NCBI RefSeq assembly: GCF_025028335.1
Contig: NZ_JAFEUW010000001.1
Coordinates: 1,240,001 to 1,304,000 of the forward strand
Direction: 5' to 3'
DNA: 64,000 nt
Origin: Brachybacterium sillae
Lineage (GTDB): Bacteria; Actinomycetota; Actinomycetes; Actinomycetales; Dermabacteraceae
Shown here: positions 45,363 to 53,585 of the stretch, one piece after another
Position numbering within the stretch: the stretch's first letter is position 1
How the letters are laid out: the number at the start of each line of letters is the position of its first letter
Notes under the pieces: model-generated
The model's database searches: none
The model's input: the letters and a program-made list of their open reading frames with translations, nothing else
What the model was told of the DNA's origin: nothing
Program-made: the position numbers and the translations under genes

Positions 45363-46916
45363 ATGCCCACGACGACCTCCCCTGCTCCCCTGCCCTCCGA
45401 CGACGCCGTCCGCGCCCTCACCGAGCTCTTCGACACCGCTGTCGCCGAGCACCGCACCAGCGGCGTGACCTGGGCCGTCATCGGTGGCCACGCCCACGAC
45501 GAGCGGATCCTCGCCCACGGCGCCGCCGGCCACCGCGCCCTCACCGACGGCACCCCCGACGAGGGCTCCGCCCCGATGGATCGCGCCACCATCTCCCGCA
45601 TCGCCTCGATGTCGAAGTCCTTCACCGCCGCGGCGATCCTCCATCTGCGCGATGAGGGCCGACTGCGGCTCGACGAGCCCGCCGCCACCTACGTCCCGGA
45701 GGCCGCCGCGATCACCCCCGCCACGCCCGACTCCCCCGTCATCACGGTGCGGGATCTGCTCACCATGAGCGCCGGGTTCGTCACCGACAACCCGTGGGGC
45801 GACCGGCAGGAGTCCATGACCCGCGAGGAGTTCGCCCAGCTGCTGCGCGGGGGCCTGGGCTGGGTGCACCGCCCCGGCACCGGCTTCGAGTACTCCAACA
45901 CCGGGTTCTCCCTGCTCGGCCGGATCATCGACGAGGTCTCCGGCGAGGGGTATGACGAGTACATCCGCCGGGTCTTCCTGGAGCCGCTGGGTCTGAGCGA
46001 CACCGCCTACTCCCGCGACGGCCTGGACACCTCCCGGCTGGCGATCGGCCACCGTCTGAACGAGCGCACCGACGCCACCCGTTTCGAACAGGTGCCGTTC
46101 GACGACCCCGGCGTGTACGGGGCGATGGCGGGGCTGTTCTCCACCGTCGACGACGTCGCCCGCTGGGTGCGGTTCCTCGCCGCCGCGGAGCAGCCCGAGG
46201 CCGCGCAGGCCGAGCCCGAGGATGCGACGGCACCGTTGTCGGCGGCATCGCGCCGGGAGATGCAGCAGTTCCACCGGGTGCAGCCGATGCCGCCGCTGCC
46301 CGCCGGGGCCGACGGCGTCTCCCCCGGTTTCGACCGCATCCGCGCCTACGGGTACGGGCTGGTGGTGGAGCGGTTCGCCGACCTCGGAGAGATCGTCTCC
46401 CATTCCGGCGGCTACCCCGGGTACGGGTCCTTCATGGCGTGGCATCGCGACAGCGGCGTCGGCGTGGTGGTGCTCGCGAACTCGAAGTACGCCCCGGCGG
46501 TGCCGCTGGGCATGCAGGCGCTGCGGGCGTTGCGTCGGCACAGCCCGGACCTGCTGGCCCCGCGTCCGCTCGAGGCCGCTCCGCGAGCCCGGGAGGCCGC
46601 CGAGGCGATGCTGCAGTGGCTGCGCACCGGGGATGACGCCCTGGCGGATGCGTGGTTCGCCGACAACATGGACCCCGACATCTCCCGGGAGGAGCGGCGC
46701 CGGCGGCTGGACCTGGCGCTCAGCACCGCCGGTCTGGACGCCTCCGCGCTCGAGCAACTCACGGTCGACACCGCCCGGGTCATGTCGCGGGCACACCTGC
46801 GGTGGGTCCTGGAGCCCGTCGGGGAGGGCCACCGCGCCGCTCAGGTGGACCTGCTGCTCGACCCGCGCGCGCAGGCGCGGGTGCAGGCGCTCGACGTCAC
46901 CACCGTCAGCGACTGA
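45363..46916 (+). CDS. Beta-lactamase-fold serine hydrolase (class C/PBP4*-like)
   Basis: A 517-residue penicillin-binding-protein-like hydrolase. The nucleophile motif is Ser82-Met-Ser-Lys85 (RIASMSKSFTAAAIL), the second motif Tyr-Ser-Asn in FEYSNTGFSLLG, and HSGGYPGYGSF supplies the HxG-type third motif. Residues about 390-517 are a C-terminal extra domain of unknown role. No signal peptide is visible, so it is probably cytosolic, and esterase, amidase or D-aminopeptidase activity is likelier than beta-lactam hydrolysis. Converges with the kinase gene, 12 bases apart. Confidence 0.92.
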   Translation: MPTTTSPAPLPSDDAVRALTELFDTAVAEHRTSGVTWAVIGGHAHDERILAHGAAGHRALTDGTPDEGSAPMDRATISRIASMSKSFTAAAILHLRDEGRLRLDEPAATYVPEAAAITPATPDSPVITVRDLLTMSAGFVTDNPWGDRQESMTREEFAQLLRGGLGWVHRPGTGFEYSNTGFSLLGRIIDEVSGEGYDEYIRRVFLEPLGLSDTAYSRDGLDTSRLAIGHRLNERTDATRFEQVPFDDPGVYGAMAGLFSTVDDVARWVRFLAAAEQPEAAQAEPEDATAPLSAASRREMQQFHRVQPMPPLPAGADGVSPGFDRIRAYGYGLVVERFADLGEIVSHSGGYPGYGSFMAWHRDSGVGVVVLANSKYAPAVPLGMQALRALRRHSPDLLAPRPLEAAPRAREAAEAMLQWLRTGDDALADAWFADNMDPDISREERRRRLDLALSTAGLDASALEQLTVDTARVMSRAHLRWVLEPVGEGHRAAQVDLLLDPRAQARVQALDVTTVSD

Positions 46917-46928
46917 TCGGGGACGCTC

Positions 46929-48017
46929 TCAGCCCAGCAGGCTTCGCAGGAGCAGGCCGGCGGCGCCGCCGAGGGTGATCGCGGCGGCCGCGCCGGCGCC
47001 GAGCGAGACCACCCAGGCCCGAGCCACCTCGCCGTCGGCGCCGGGCTGTGGTGACGCGGTGCGTCGCCCTGCCGCCCGGTACCCCGCGGCGGCGCCCGGC
47101 GCCTCCCGTGCCTCAGGCGCCTCCCGTGCCTCCCGTGCCTCCCGTGCTTCCCGTGCGTGCGGCACGTCCACCCCTTCGGGCCACGGTGGGAGCGTGTCGG
47201 CGACCAGAAGCGGCCGGCCGTCGGCCCAGTGCACCGGGCCGGCCGGTGGGGTCGGCAGGGCATCCCGGGCCGCGGCCGCGTCGCGGAAGCGATCGTCCGG
47301 ATCCTCGGCGAGCATGCGCCGCACCGCCGCCGCGAACGGCTCCGGCGCCCCGGCGAGCTCCTGGTCGATCCGCGCCGCGGTGAGCTCCCGGTCCTCCCGC
47401 CGCGTGCGTCCGCTGAGCAGGGCGAGGGCCAGCACCCCCGCGGCATACACATCGTGGGAGGGTTCCGGGCCGGCCCCGTCGAAGAGCTCCGGGGCCAGAT
47501 ACCCGGGGGTGCCGTTGAGCATCCCCACATGCGTCAGCCGCACATCCCGGTGGTGCACGGCGATGCCGAAGTCACCGAGCCGGCAGTGCACCGGCACGAG
47601 CCCGTGCGCTTCCAGCAGCACGTTCGCGGGTTTCACATCGCGGTGCACCCATCCGGCGGCGTGCACATGGGCCAGACCGTCGAGCACCTGATGCAGGATC
47701 ACGGTCACAGCTTCGGACCCCAGCGGGCCGTGCCGGGACACCAGCGCCTCGAGGGTTCCTCCGGTGACCAGAGGCAGGGCGATCACGACGTGCTCGTCCT
47801 CGGCACCCCAGCCGTCGGGCGTGAGCAGGTGCGGATGATCGAAGGTGACGCCCTTCTCGCGGGCGAAACGCAGCAGATCCTCCGAGTCCCGTTGCCGCAG
47901 CACCTTGGCCGCGCAGATCCGCTCACGCTTCCGATCCCAGGCACGCCACACATCGCCCGAACCCCCGCGGGCGATGCGGTCGATCAGCGCGAAGCGCCCG
48001 GCGATGACGTCGGCCAT
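46929..48017 (-). CDS. Membrane-anchored Ser/Thr protein kinase
   Basis: A 362-residue Hanks-type kinase. Catalytic domain at about 8-265: RIARGGSGDVWRAWD (P-loop), CAAKVL (ATP Lys), GWVHRDVKPANVLL (catalytic loop), RLGDFGIAVHH (DFG) and GYLAPELFDG. A linker with repeats of Arg-Glu-Ala leads to one C-terminal span (VVSLGAGAAAAITLGGAAGLLL) with almost nothing outside, so unlike PknB it has no PASTA sensor. The linker DNA is a 9-bp tandem repeat (47103-47156) prone to copy-number change. Converges with the serine hydrolase. Substrates unknown. Confidence 0.94.
   Translation of the reverse strand: MADVIAGRFALIDRIARGGSGDVWRAWDRKRERICAAKVLRQRDSEDLLRFAREKGVTFDHPHLLTPDGWGAEDEHVVIALPLVTGGTLEALVSRHGPLGSEAVTVILHQVLDGLAHVHAAGWVHRDVKPANVLLEAHGLVPVHCRLGDFGIAVHHRDVRLTHVGMLNGTPGYLAPELFDGAGPEPSHDVYAAGVLALALLSGRTRREDRELTAARIDQELAGAPEPFAAAVRRMLAEDPDDRFRDAAAARDALPTPPAGPVHWADGRPLLVADTLPPWPEGVDVPHAREAREAREAREAPEAREAPGAAAGYRAAGRRTASPQPGADGEVARAWVVSLGAGAAAAITLGGAAGLLLRSLLG
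47103..47156. repeat. Six 9-bp tandem units inside the kinase linker
   Basis: Units of the form CCTCCCGTG (four exact or one-base variants plus CCTCAGGCG) encode Ala-Arg-Glu/Pro-Glu repeats on the minus strand. The unit length keeps frame, so linker length can vary between strains. Confidence 0.8.
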
Positions 48018-48092
48018 GATGCGGCCATCGTAGGAGCGGCACCCGCCCTACCTCCTGGCTGTGCACAATCCGCAGGCCACGCCCCCGCCGCG

Positions 48093-48098
48093 TAGCAT
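48093..48098 (+). promoter_or_regulatory. Leaderless -10 (TAGCAT) of the small membrane protein gene
   Basis: TANNNT six bases before the GTG at 48105. Confidence 0.5.
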
Positions 48099-48104
48099 GA
48101 GCGC

Positions 48105-48374
48105 GTGTTCGTCCCGGCCGGTCCCCCCGAGTGGCTCGACCTCACCCGCGCTCCCGATCCCGACCCCACCCTGTTCTGGGTCGGCATCGCGGTGATCTGT
48201 CTGCTCACCGTCGCCACGTGGGTGGCGATGGCGGCGTGGCCCGCGCGGCCCGGGGATCATGAGGAGGGGCTGCGCCACAGCGTCGAGCGGGAGGAGCGCG
48301 CCGCCCGCACCGTGCGCCGGGCCCAGGAGGCCGAGGCCGGGCGCGGCGACCCCAGCGCGCCCGACATCCGCTGA
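48105..48374 (+). CDS. Small single-span membrane protein of unknown function
   Basis: An 89-residue protein with an outside-type N-terminus (PAGPPEWLDLTRAPDPDP), one span (FWVGIAVICLLTVATWVAM) and a charged, helical C-terminus (LRHSVEREERAARTVRRAQE). Its GTG start is fixed by the TAGCAT promoter element. I do not recognise a family. It is divergent from the kinase gene with 87 bases between starts. The following 247 bases (48375-48621) are C-rich and hold no supportable gene. Confidence 0.65.
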   Translation: MFVPAGPPEWLDLTRAPDPDPTLFWVGIAVICLLTVATWVAMAAWPARPGDHEEGLRHSVEREERAARTVRRAQEAEAGRGDPSAPDIR

Positions 48375-48621
48375 CGCCCGCCCGCCGACCACGCCCCGTC
48401 CCGCACCCCACCAGACCCCCGCGCCCCGTCCACCGACCCCGCCCCGGGGGCGTTCAAGCGCTGTTCACCGAGCGGTGCGCCACCGCTCACCCCCTCCACC
48501 TGGCATCGTCACCCGTGCCCCCTAGCCTGCCGAGACGTCGCGGGCGCGCTCCCGTGCGCCCCGCCGCGCACCGGCCACGCCCCGATCCCCGACACACCGC
48601 CTCCAGGGAAGGGAGCCCGGC

Positions 48622-49893
48622 ATGGACGCCGCACGCCTCGTCGTCGTCGCTGTCGACGGCGCCTCCCCCGGGGAACTGGAGCGCATCCTCGACACGCTAC
48701 CGGCGCGCCCGACGCCCTGCCGGGGCCTCACGCTCGTCGGAGGCGGCCCCTCCGAATCAGACCCCGCGCTGGTGAGCCTCTCCACCGGCCGCACCGTCGC
48801 CGCCACCGGGGTGCCCACCCAGGTGCCCTTCGATCCGAGTCACAGCGGGCCGCGCGCCCACTGGTTCGCCGCGTCCCTGCTTGCACCGACGCTGTTCGAT
48901 GCCGGCCACGCCCAGGGCCGCGCCACCGCAGCGATCCGCTGGCCCGCGACCGCCGGCGCCCCCATCCACTGGTGTCTGCCGCTGGTCGAGCAGCTGCGCG
49001 ACTACCCCGACCGCTGGGCCATGACCCTCGCGACCAGTTCCCCGCGGATGGCGCAGGGCCACCTCGCACCGCGTCGCGACGCCGGGGTGCGGCTCGGCGC
49101 GGTCCCGAAGGATGCCTTCGCCGCCGAGATCACCGCCGAGGTCGTGCGAACCCACCGGGTGGACCTCCTGGCCCTGCGCCTCGCGGACCTCTCCGAGGCG
49201 CGTCGCCGCGACGGGGTCGACTCCCCCGGGGTGCGGCGAGCCGTCGGGGACCTCGCCACGCACTTGGAGCAGGTGCTGACGGCTGTGCGCCCCACCCCGG
49301 AGGACGTGGTGGCGGTCCTGCCCGGCCGCCCGCTGGTGCCGGTGACACACCTGGTCCACCCGAACGTCGCCCTGGCCGACGCCGGGCTGCTGCGCACCGA
49401 CGGCACCGGTCTTGCGTCGTGGTCGACGCTGGTGTGGCCCGACGGCCCACACGGTGCCCTGCACGTGCGCCGCGACCTGCCGGAGGCCCTGCGGGAGGCC
49501 GCCGTCGACACCCTGTTCGCTCTCGCGCGTCGGGCACCTGTCCGGGTCAGGCCGGTCGACGACGGGCTCGGCGCGACCGTCGACACCGACGTGATCGCGG
49601 TGATCGACGGGGATCTCGGCACCGTCATCGGTGGGTCCGCCACCCAGCGGGAGATCGTCTCCGGGGAGGACCCGTACTACGCCGGACCGCGGGCCGTGGC
49701 CGACGCCGAGGCACCCGTCGGGGTGCTTCTGGGTGGTCAGGCGGCTGACCGCATCGTCGGCCCGCAGTCCTGGGCGTCGCTGGGTCGCGCGCTCGCGACG
49801 GTCGCGGGACTGCCGATGGGGCCGTCGACCCAGGTCTCAGCGGCCCCAGGGCAGGGCGTCCCGCACCCAGTTCCGCAGCCGGCGCGTCCATGA
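48622..49893 (+). CDS. Alkaline-phosphatase-fold protein, probably without metal-dependent activity
   Basis: A 423-residue protein that resembles type I phosphodiesterase/nucleotide pyrophosphatase proteins: VVVAVDGASPGELERIL at the start, a nucleophile-like LVSLSTGRTVAATGV near 50-65, and LLALRLADLSEARRRDGVDSPGVRRAVGDL. In active relatives the latter block supplies Asp and His metal ligands (PDLDHAGH-like) and a later SDHG motif supplies two more; here they read ADLSEARR and VLPGRP. Catalysis is therefore doubtful. GGGAGCC lies before the ATG. The 3' end overlaps the next gene by 57 bases on the other strand. Confidence 0.7.
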   Translation: MDAARLVVVAVDGASPGELERILDTLPARPTPCRGLTLVGGGPSESDPALVSLSTGRTVAATGVPTQVPFDPSHSGPRAHWFAASLLAPTLFDAGHAQGRATAAIRWPATAGAPIHWCLPLVEQLRDYPDRWAMTLATSSPRMAQGHLAPRRDAGVRLGAVPKDAFAAEITAEVVRTHRVDLLALRLADLSEARRRDGVDSPGVRRAVGDLATHLEQVLTAVRPTPEDVVAVLPGRPLVPVTHLVHPNVALADAGLLRTDGTGLASWSTLVWPDGPHGALHVRRDLPEALREAAVDTLFALARRAPVRVRPVDDGLGATVDTDVIAVIDGDLGTVIGGSATQREIVSGEDPYYAGPRAVADAEAPVGVLLGGQAADRIVGPQSWASLGRALATVAGLPMGPSTQVSAAPGQGVPHPVPQPARP

Positions 49894-50409
49894 GCAGCAC
49901 GCCGCACGGCGCGCATCCTGCAGGGCTTCCAGGTCCGGGGCGTTGAGCCGCAGGTCCAACGCGGGGTCGTAGAGGGCGTCCGGGCGCGGCACCGCCCCGA
50001 TCTCCTCCGGGCCGATCTCCACGCCCCACCGCAGATGCGCCACCGGGTCGCGGCGCCAGTCACGGGTGAGGCGCAGCACGTCCACAGCCTCCAGGCCCTG
50101 GCCGGCGAGGTCCCGCAGGAGCTGCTGCGCACCGACCTCGAGTGCGTCGAGAAGGTCCTCGTCGCCGGCCCGGTCGAACAACGCCGTGAGCTCCACCGGC
50201 ACCAGGTTGCCGTCGACGTCGGCGATGGCCCCGGCCTGCCAGTGCACTCCCACCGGCCGCCCCCTCTCGGTGAGCCGCAACCGCTGCACCACCACCCGCA
50301 GGGTTCCGGGAGGGGCCAGACGCGACCCCGTCTCCTCCACGGCATCGACCAGGCAGGTGGGCAGGGTGCCCTGCCACGGGGCCTCCGCCCCGGTTCCCGA
50401 TCCGACCAT
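49837..50409 (-). CDS. Hypothetical protein
   Basis: A 190-residue protein with good codon structure and no family that I recognise. The first 100 residues look alpha/beta (GTLRVVVQRLRLTERGRPV, GVHWQAGAIADVDGNLVPVE), followed by acidic/Arg-rich helices and a C-terminal RAACCSWTRRLRNWVRDALP. No signal or membrane span. TATCCT six bases before the ATG marks a leaderless start. Its last 57 bases run antisense to the phosphatase-fold gene. Confidence 0.75.
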   Translation of the reverse strand: MVGSGTGAEAPWQGTLPTCLVDAVEETGSRLAPPGTLRVVVQRLRLTERGRPVGVHWQAGAIADVDGNLVPVELTALFDRAGDEDLLDALEVGAQQLLRDLAGQGLEAVDVLRLTRDWRRDPVAHLRWGVEIGPEEIGAVPRPDALYDPALDLRLNAPDLEALQDARRAACCSWTRRLRNWVRDALPWGR

Positions 50410-50415
50410 CCGCCC

Positions 50416-50421
50416 AGGATA
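50416..50421 (-). promoter_or_regulatory. Leaderless -10 (TATCCT) of the 190-residue hypothetical gene
   Basis: TANNNT six bases before the ATG at 50409. With the opposing TACGCT at 50436 it makes a 38-base divergent promoter region. Confidence 0.5.
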
Positions 50422-50435
50422 GGCGCGGAATCCAC

Positions 50436-50441
50436 TACGCT
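50436..50441 (+). promoter_or_regulatory. Leaderless -10 (TACGCT) of the GNAT gene
   Basis: TANNNT six bases before the ATG at 50448. Confidence 0.5.
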
Positions 50442-50447
50442 CCCGGC

Positions 50448-51080
50448 ATGCATGCCGACGGCCCGCACCGCATCCGTTCCTCCGTCCGGGGCTCCGGCCA
50501 CGGGGGCTGCGGGCCCGGGGACTGCGCGCCCGGGGACTGCGGGCCCGGGGGCTCTGGCCACGGCGGTTCCGGGCCCGGGGCGGTGCGGATCCTGCCCGGT
50601 GCCGAGCACCACATCAGCGCCCTCGTCGCCCAGCGGGAGGACGCCATCCGGCACAGCCCAGGTCTGTGGATCGAGGAGGTCCCACCCCGCCCGGAGACCG
50701 TGGCGTGGGCGCGGGAGCTCGTCGAGCATGGTCGGGTTCTGGTCGCCGAGGACACCGGCACCGATCCGGGAACCTTTCTCGGTGCAGCGTGGGTCGGACC
50801 GTTGCTGCCCCGTTCCGGGTACCGGCACACACTGGAGGACTCGGTGTATGTGGAGGCGGCGGCGCGGGGGCGCGGCGTGGGGCGTCTGCTGCTGGAGGCC
50901 CTGGTGCAGCACGCTCGCCACCTCGGTGGCCATTCCATGGTGGCGCTGATCGAGGCGGGCAACGGGCCGTCGCTGCGGGTGCATGAACGGTGCGGATTCA
51001 CCCGCGCCGGGTTCCTGCCAGAGGCGGGGCGGAAGTTCGGACGCTGGCATGACCTGGTGATCATGCACCGGGGGTTGTGA
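50448..51080 (+). CDS. GNAT family N-acetyltransferase
   Basis: A 210-residue acetyltransferase of the phosphinothricin/amino-acid acetyltransferase type. The acetyl-CoA loop is ARGRGVGRLLLEALVQ, followed by HSMVALIEAGNGPSLRVHERCGF and KFGRWHDLVIMHRGL. Substrate unknown. The first 45 residues are unusual: Gly/Pro/Cys repeats (GHGGCGPGDCAPGDCGPG) encoded by imperfect GGGCCCGGGG-type repeats at about 50491-50582, absent from ordinary GNATs. The start is nonetheless supported by a leaderless promoter; translation from a later codon is an alternative. Confidence 0.88.
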   Translation: MHADGPHRIRSSVRGSGHGGCGPGDCAPGDCGPGGSGHGGSGPGAVRILPGAEHHISALVAQREDAIRHSPGLWIEEVPPRPETVAWARELVEHGRVLVAEDTGTDPGTFLGAAWVGPLLPRSGYRHTLEDSVYVEAAARGRGVGRLLLEALVQHARHLGGHSMVALIEAGNGPSLRVHERCGFTRAGFLPEAGRKFGRWHDLVIMHRGL

Positions 51081-51126
51081 ACGCAGAGCGGTGCAGGAGC
51101 GAGGGGCGCGGCCGCGAGGGGCACCA

Positions 51127-51180
51127 CGCACGTCGGCCCGACCACTCGCGCGTTGGCCCGGCGACCCGCACGTCGGCCCG
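51127..51180. repeat. Three repeats at exact 20-bp spacing upstream of the LLM oxidoreductase
   Basis: CGCACGTCGGCCCG, CGCGCGTTGGCCCG and CGCACGTCGGCCCG begin at 51127, 51147 and 51167. They end 20 bases before an AT-rich palindromic promoter region. Confidence 0.8.
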
Positions 51181-51200
51181 GGAATGTTGCAACCCACGCT

Positions 51201-51217
51201 GTAGTTGAATATTCTAC
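51201..51217 (+). promoter_or_regulatory. AT-rich palindromic promoter/operator of the LLM oxidoreductase gene
   Basis: GTAGTTGAATATTCTAC contains the perfect palindrome GAATATTC and GTAG/CTAC ends. TTGAAT-type palindromes of this kind are typical of MarR-family operators; the TATTCT inside could serve as -10. No MarR gene is adjacent. Confidence 0.5.
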
Positions 51218-51315
51218 GACTATCTCGCGGTGGCGTGGCACCCCGGGCCGATCTCTCCGGGCCCGGTGCCCGACCCCCGCCAGCGCCACCCCTCGACCAC
51301 TCCCAGGAGGTCACC

Positions 51316-52359
51316 ATGAGCGAGACCACCACCCGCCCCCTCACCTTCGGACTCGACACCTTCGGTGACACCACCGTCGGCCTCGACGGCACCCCGCTCA
51401 CCCACGCCCAGGTGCTGCGCAACGTCATCGCCGAAGGCGTGCGCGCCGACCAGGTCGGCGTCGACCACTTCAGCGTCGGCGAACACCACCGCCCCGACTT
51501 CACCATCAGCGCGCCCGACACGGTGCTCGCGGGCCTGGCCACCGTCACGGAGAACATCACCCTCGGCACCGCCGTGGTGGTGCTCAGCTCCGACGATCCG
51601 GTGCGCGTGTTCGAACACTTCTCCACCATCGACGCCCTCAGCAACGGCCGCGCCGAGATCACCCTGGGCCGCGGCTCCTTCACCGAGTCGTTCCCCCTGT
51701 TCGGCTTCCAGCTGCAGGACTACGAGAAGCTGTTCGAGGAGAAGCTCGATCTGTTCGTGAAGCTGCTCCCGCAGAAGCCCGTGACCTGGTCCGGCACCAC
51801 CCGGCCACCGCTGACCGACCAGCGCGTCTACCCCGAGATGGAGCGCACCCTGCCCACCTGGGTGGCCGTCGGCGGCAGCCCGAACTCCGTGGTCCGCACC
51901 GCCTCCCACGGCCTCGGCCTGCGCCTGGCGATCATCGGCGGCCCGGCCGAACGCTTCGCCCCGTACGTGAACCTGTTCCATCAGGCCTCCGAGCAGCTCG
52001 GCAAGGGAGCTCTGCCCGTGGCCGTGCACTCACCCGGCCACATCGCCGACACCGATGCCGAGGCGATCGACCAGCTGCGCGACGCCTGGATCATGAACCG
52101 CAACAAGATCGGTTCCGAGCGCGGTTGGGGCCCCAGCGGTGAGGCCGAATACCAGGCGGAGATCCAGGGCGGCAGCCTGTACGTCGGCAGCCCCGAGACC
52201 GTCGCCCAGAAGATCGCCCGCACGATCGACCTGCTGGGGCTCGACCGCTTCGACCTCAAGTACTCCACCGGCACCGTGCCGCACGAGCACCTCATGCACT
52301 CGATCGAGTTGTACGGCACGGAGGTCATCCCCCGGGTGCGGGAGATCCTCGGCCGCTGA
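51316..52359 (+). CDS. LLM class (luciferase-like) flavin-dependent oxidoreductase
   Basis: A 347-residue bacterial-luciferase-fold protein. VGVDHFSVGEHHRPDFTISAPDTVLAGLA near residues 50-78, GRAEITLGRGSFTESFPLFG and WVAVGGSPNSVVRTASHGLGLRLAIIGG are typical of the putative FMN-dependent group often annotated as LLM oxidoreductases. Substrate unknown; these enzymes use reduced flavin to hydroxylate or oxidise small molecules. AGGAGG five bases before the ATG is an ideal ribosome site. Upstream repeats and an AT-rich palindrome suggest dedicated control. A strong palindrome follows. Confidence 0.93.
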   Translation: MSETTTRPLTFGLDTFGDTTVGLDGTPLTHAQVLRNVIAEGVRADQVGVDHFSVGEHHRPDFTISAPDTVLAGLATVTENITLGTAVVVLSSDDPVRVFEHFSTIDALSNGRAEITLGRGSFTESFPLFGFQLQDYEKLFEEKLDLFVKLLPQKPVTWSGTTRPPLTDQRVYPEMERTLPTWVAVGGSPNSVVRTASHGLGLRLAIIGGPAERFAPYVNLFHQASEQLGKGALPVAVHSPGHIADTDAEAIDQLRDAWIMNRNKIGSERGWGPSGEAEYQAEIQGGSLYVGSPETVAQKIARTIDLLGLDRFDLKYSTGTVPHEHLMHSIELYGTEVIPRVREILGR

Positions 52360-52483
52360 CGCCGGCGGGGCTGGCGCCGGGCGCATCCCCCATGCCGTGC
52401 CCACCCGGCGCCGCCCCGTGCGCACCAGGCCCCGCCCCGTGCGCGATATGCGCGCCCGCTCCCGCCCCCGCCCTCGCCCCGTG

Positions 52484-52536
52484 CGCGATGTGCGCGCCTG
52501 GTTTCCAGTACGTGGAAACCAGGCGCGCACATCGCG
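52484..52536. repeat. Palindromic element copy 4 (perfect 24-bp stem) between convergent genes
   Basis: Arms 52484-52507 and 52513-52536 pair over all 24 positions around a GTACG loop; the tip is CTGGTTTCCA/TGGAAACCAG. The upstream GTGCGCGATATGCGCGC at 52438-52454 nearly repeats part of the 5' arm. It may terminate both the LLM gene and the converging hydrolase. Confidence 0.85.
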
Positions 52537-52583
52537 ACATCGGCTCGGGAATCGGCGCACCCGCACTGCCCCGTCCCGCGGCG

Positions 52584-53585
52584 TCAGTGTCCCTCGGCGC
52601 CCCCGGGCAGCGGGAAGGTCAGCGGGGCCTCGCACAGCCCCAGGTGGCCGCGCACGGCCTCGATCTGCGCCCGACGCGCGTACTGCACGGACGCTCCGCC
52701 GGGAAGGAACGGATGGTTGTGCACCCCGCCGGGCACCTCCACGTACTCGACGTCCACACCCGCGGCCACCAGGGCATCGCGCAGGCGACGGGAGTCACCG
52801 AGCAGGAGGTCGCGGTCCCCGGCCAGCAGGTGCACCGGCGGCAGGCCGCGCAGGTCGGCGAACAGCGGGCTGACGCGGGGATCGGACTCATCGAGCGACC
52901 CCGCGTACACCCGGGCGGCGCGCTGCAGGTTCTGGGCGAGCATGGCGGGCTCGCGCTCCTGCTGCACGGGTCGCAGCGGATCCGTGCCGGTGAGGTCGAC
53001 CCACGGGCTGGTCAGCACCAGGGCGCGCGGCAGCTCCAGGCCGCCGTCGCGCAGCGCCACGGCGGTGGCGAGAGCCAGGCCGGCGCCGGCGCTGTCGCCG
53101 GACAGCACCCAGCGCCCCTCGCGCACGGTCGTCTCCCGCACCATCGCCTGGAGGGCGTCGAGGGTGTCGTCGAGGGCGTACGGGTAGGGGTGCGCGGGCG
53201 GCATCCGGTAGTGGACCATCGCGGCGGCGGCACCGGTGCGGCGCTGCACCTCGGCGAGCCAGTCCCAGGTGGTGGCGTTCTCCCCGTGCACGTAGCTGCC
53301 TCCGTGCAGGTGGATCAGGGCACCGGCGCCCGCGAGGTCGCGGCGGATCCACGTGACGGGGGTGCCGCCGAGGCGTTCGCGGGTGACCTGGGCGGCCGGC
53401 ACGAGACGACGCGAGGGTGTGCTGGGTCGGTGGGTGCGGCGCGCCCACTGCGCCATGAGCTCCTGCGGCAGGAACGCCCGCACACGCGAGGAGAGGCGGC
53501 CCCGTCGAGCGGGGGCGATCTCGCGGTCGGTCACGGGCGGGATGGTGTCGTCGGTGACGTAGTGCGGGTGGGCGCTGGGGCTCAT
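52584..53585 (-). CDS. Alpha/beta hydrolase, hormone-sensitive-lipase-like esterase
   Basis: A 333-residue esterase. The oxyanion motif HGG lies in LIHLHGGSYVHGENATTW, the nucleophile in VLSGDSAGAGLALATAVAL, the acid in LAGDRDLLLGDS and the His in VPGGVHNHPFLPGG. This is the HSL/bHSL pattern of short-chain acyl esterases. No signal peptide. ATG at 53585 is preceded by GATCAT at six bases, a relaxed leaderless element. It lies 100 bases from the MFS gene on the same strand. Confidence 0.92.
   Translation of the reverse strand: MSPSAHPHYVTDDTIPPVTDREIAPARRGRLSSRVRAFLPQELMAQWARRTHRPSTPSRRLVPAAQVTRERLGGTPVTWIRRDLAGAGALIHLHGGSYVHGENATTWDWLAEVQRRTGAAAAMVHYRMPPAHPYPYALDDTLDALQAMVRETTVREGRWVLSGDSAGAGLALATAVALRDGGLELPRALVLTSPWVDLTGTDPLRPVQQEREPAMLAQNLQRAARVYAGSLDESDPRVSPLFADLRGLPPVHLLAGDRDLLLGDSRRLRDALVAAGVDVEYVEVPGGVHNHPFLPGGASVQYARRAQIEAVRGHLGLCEAPLTFPLPGGAEGH

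Noticed and set aside
45363-48017. Serine hydrolase and Ser/Thr kinase as a beta-lactam sensing pair
   Set aside because: The hydrolase lacks a signal peptide, the kinase lacks PASTA domains, and the genes converge rather than share a promoter.
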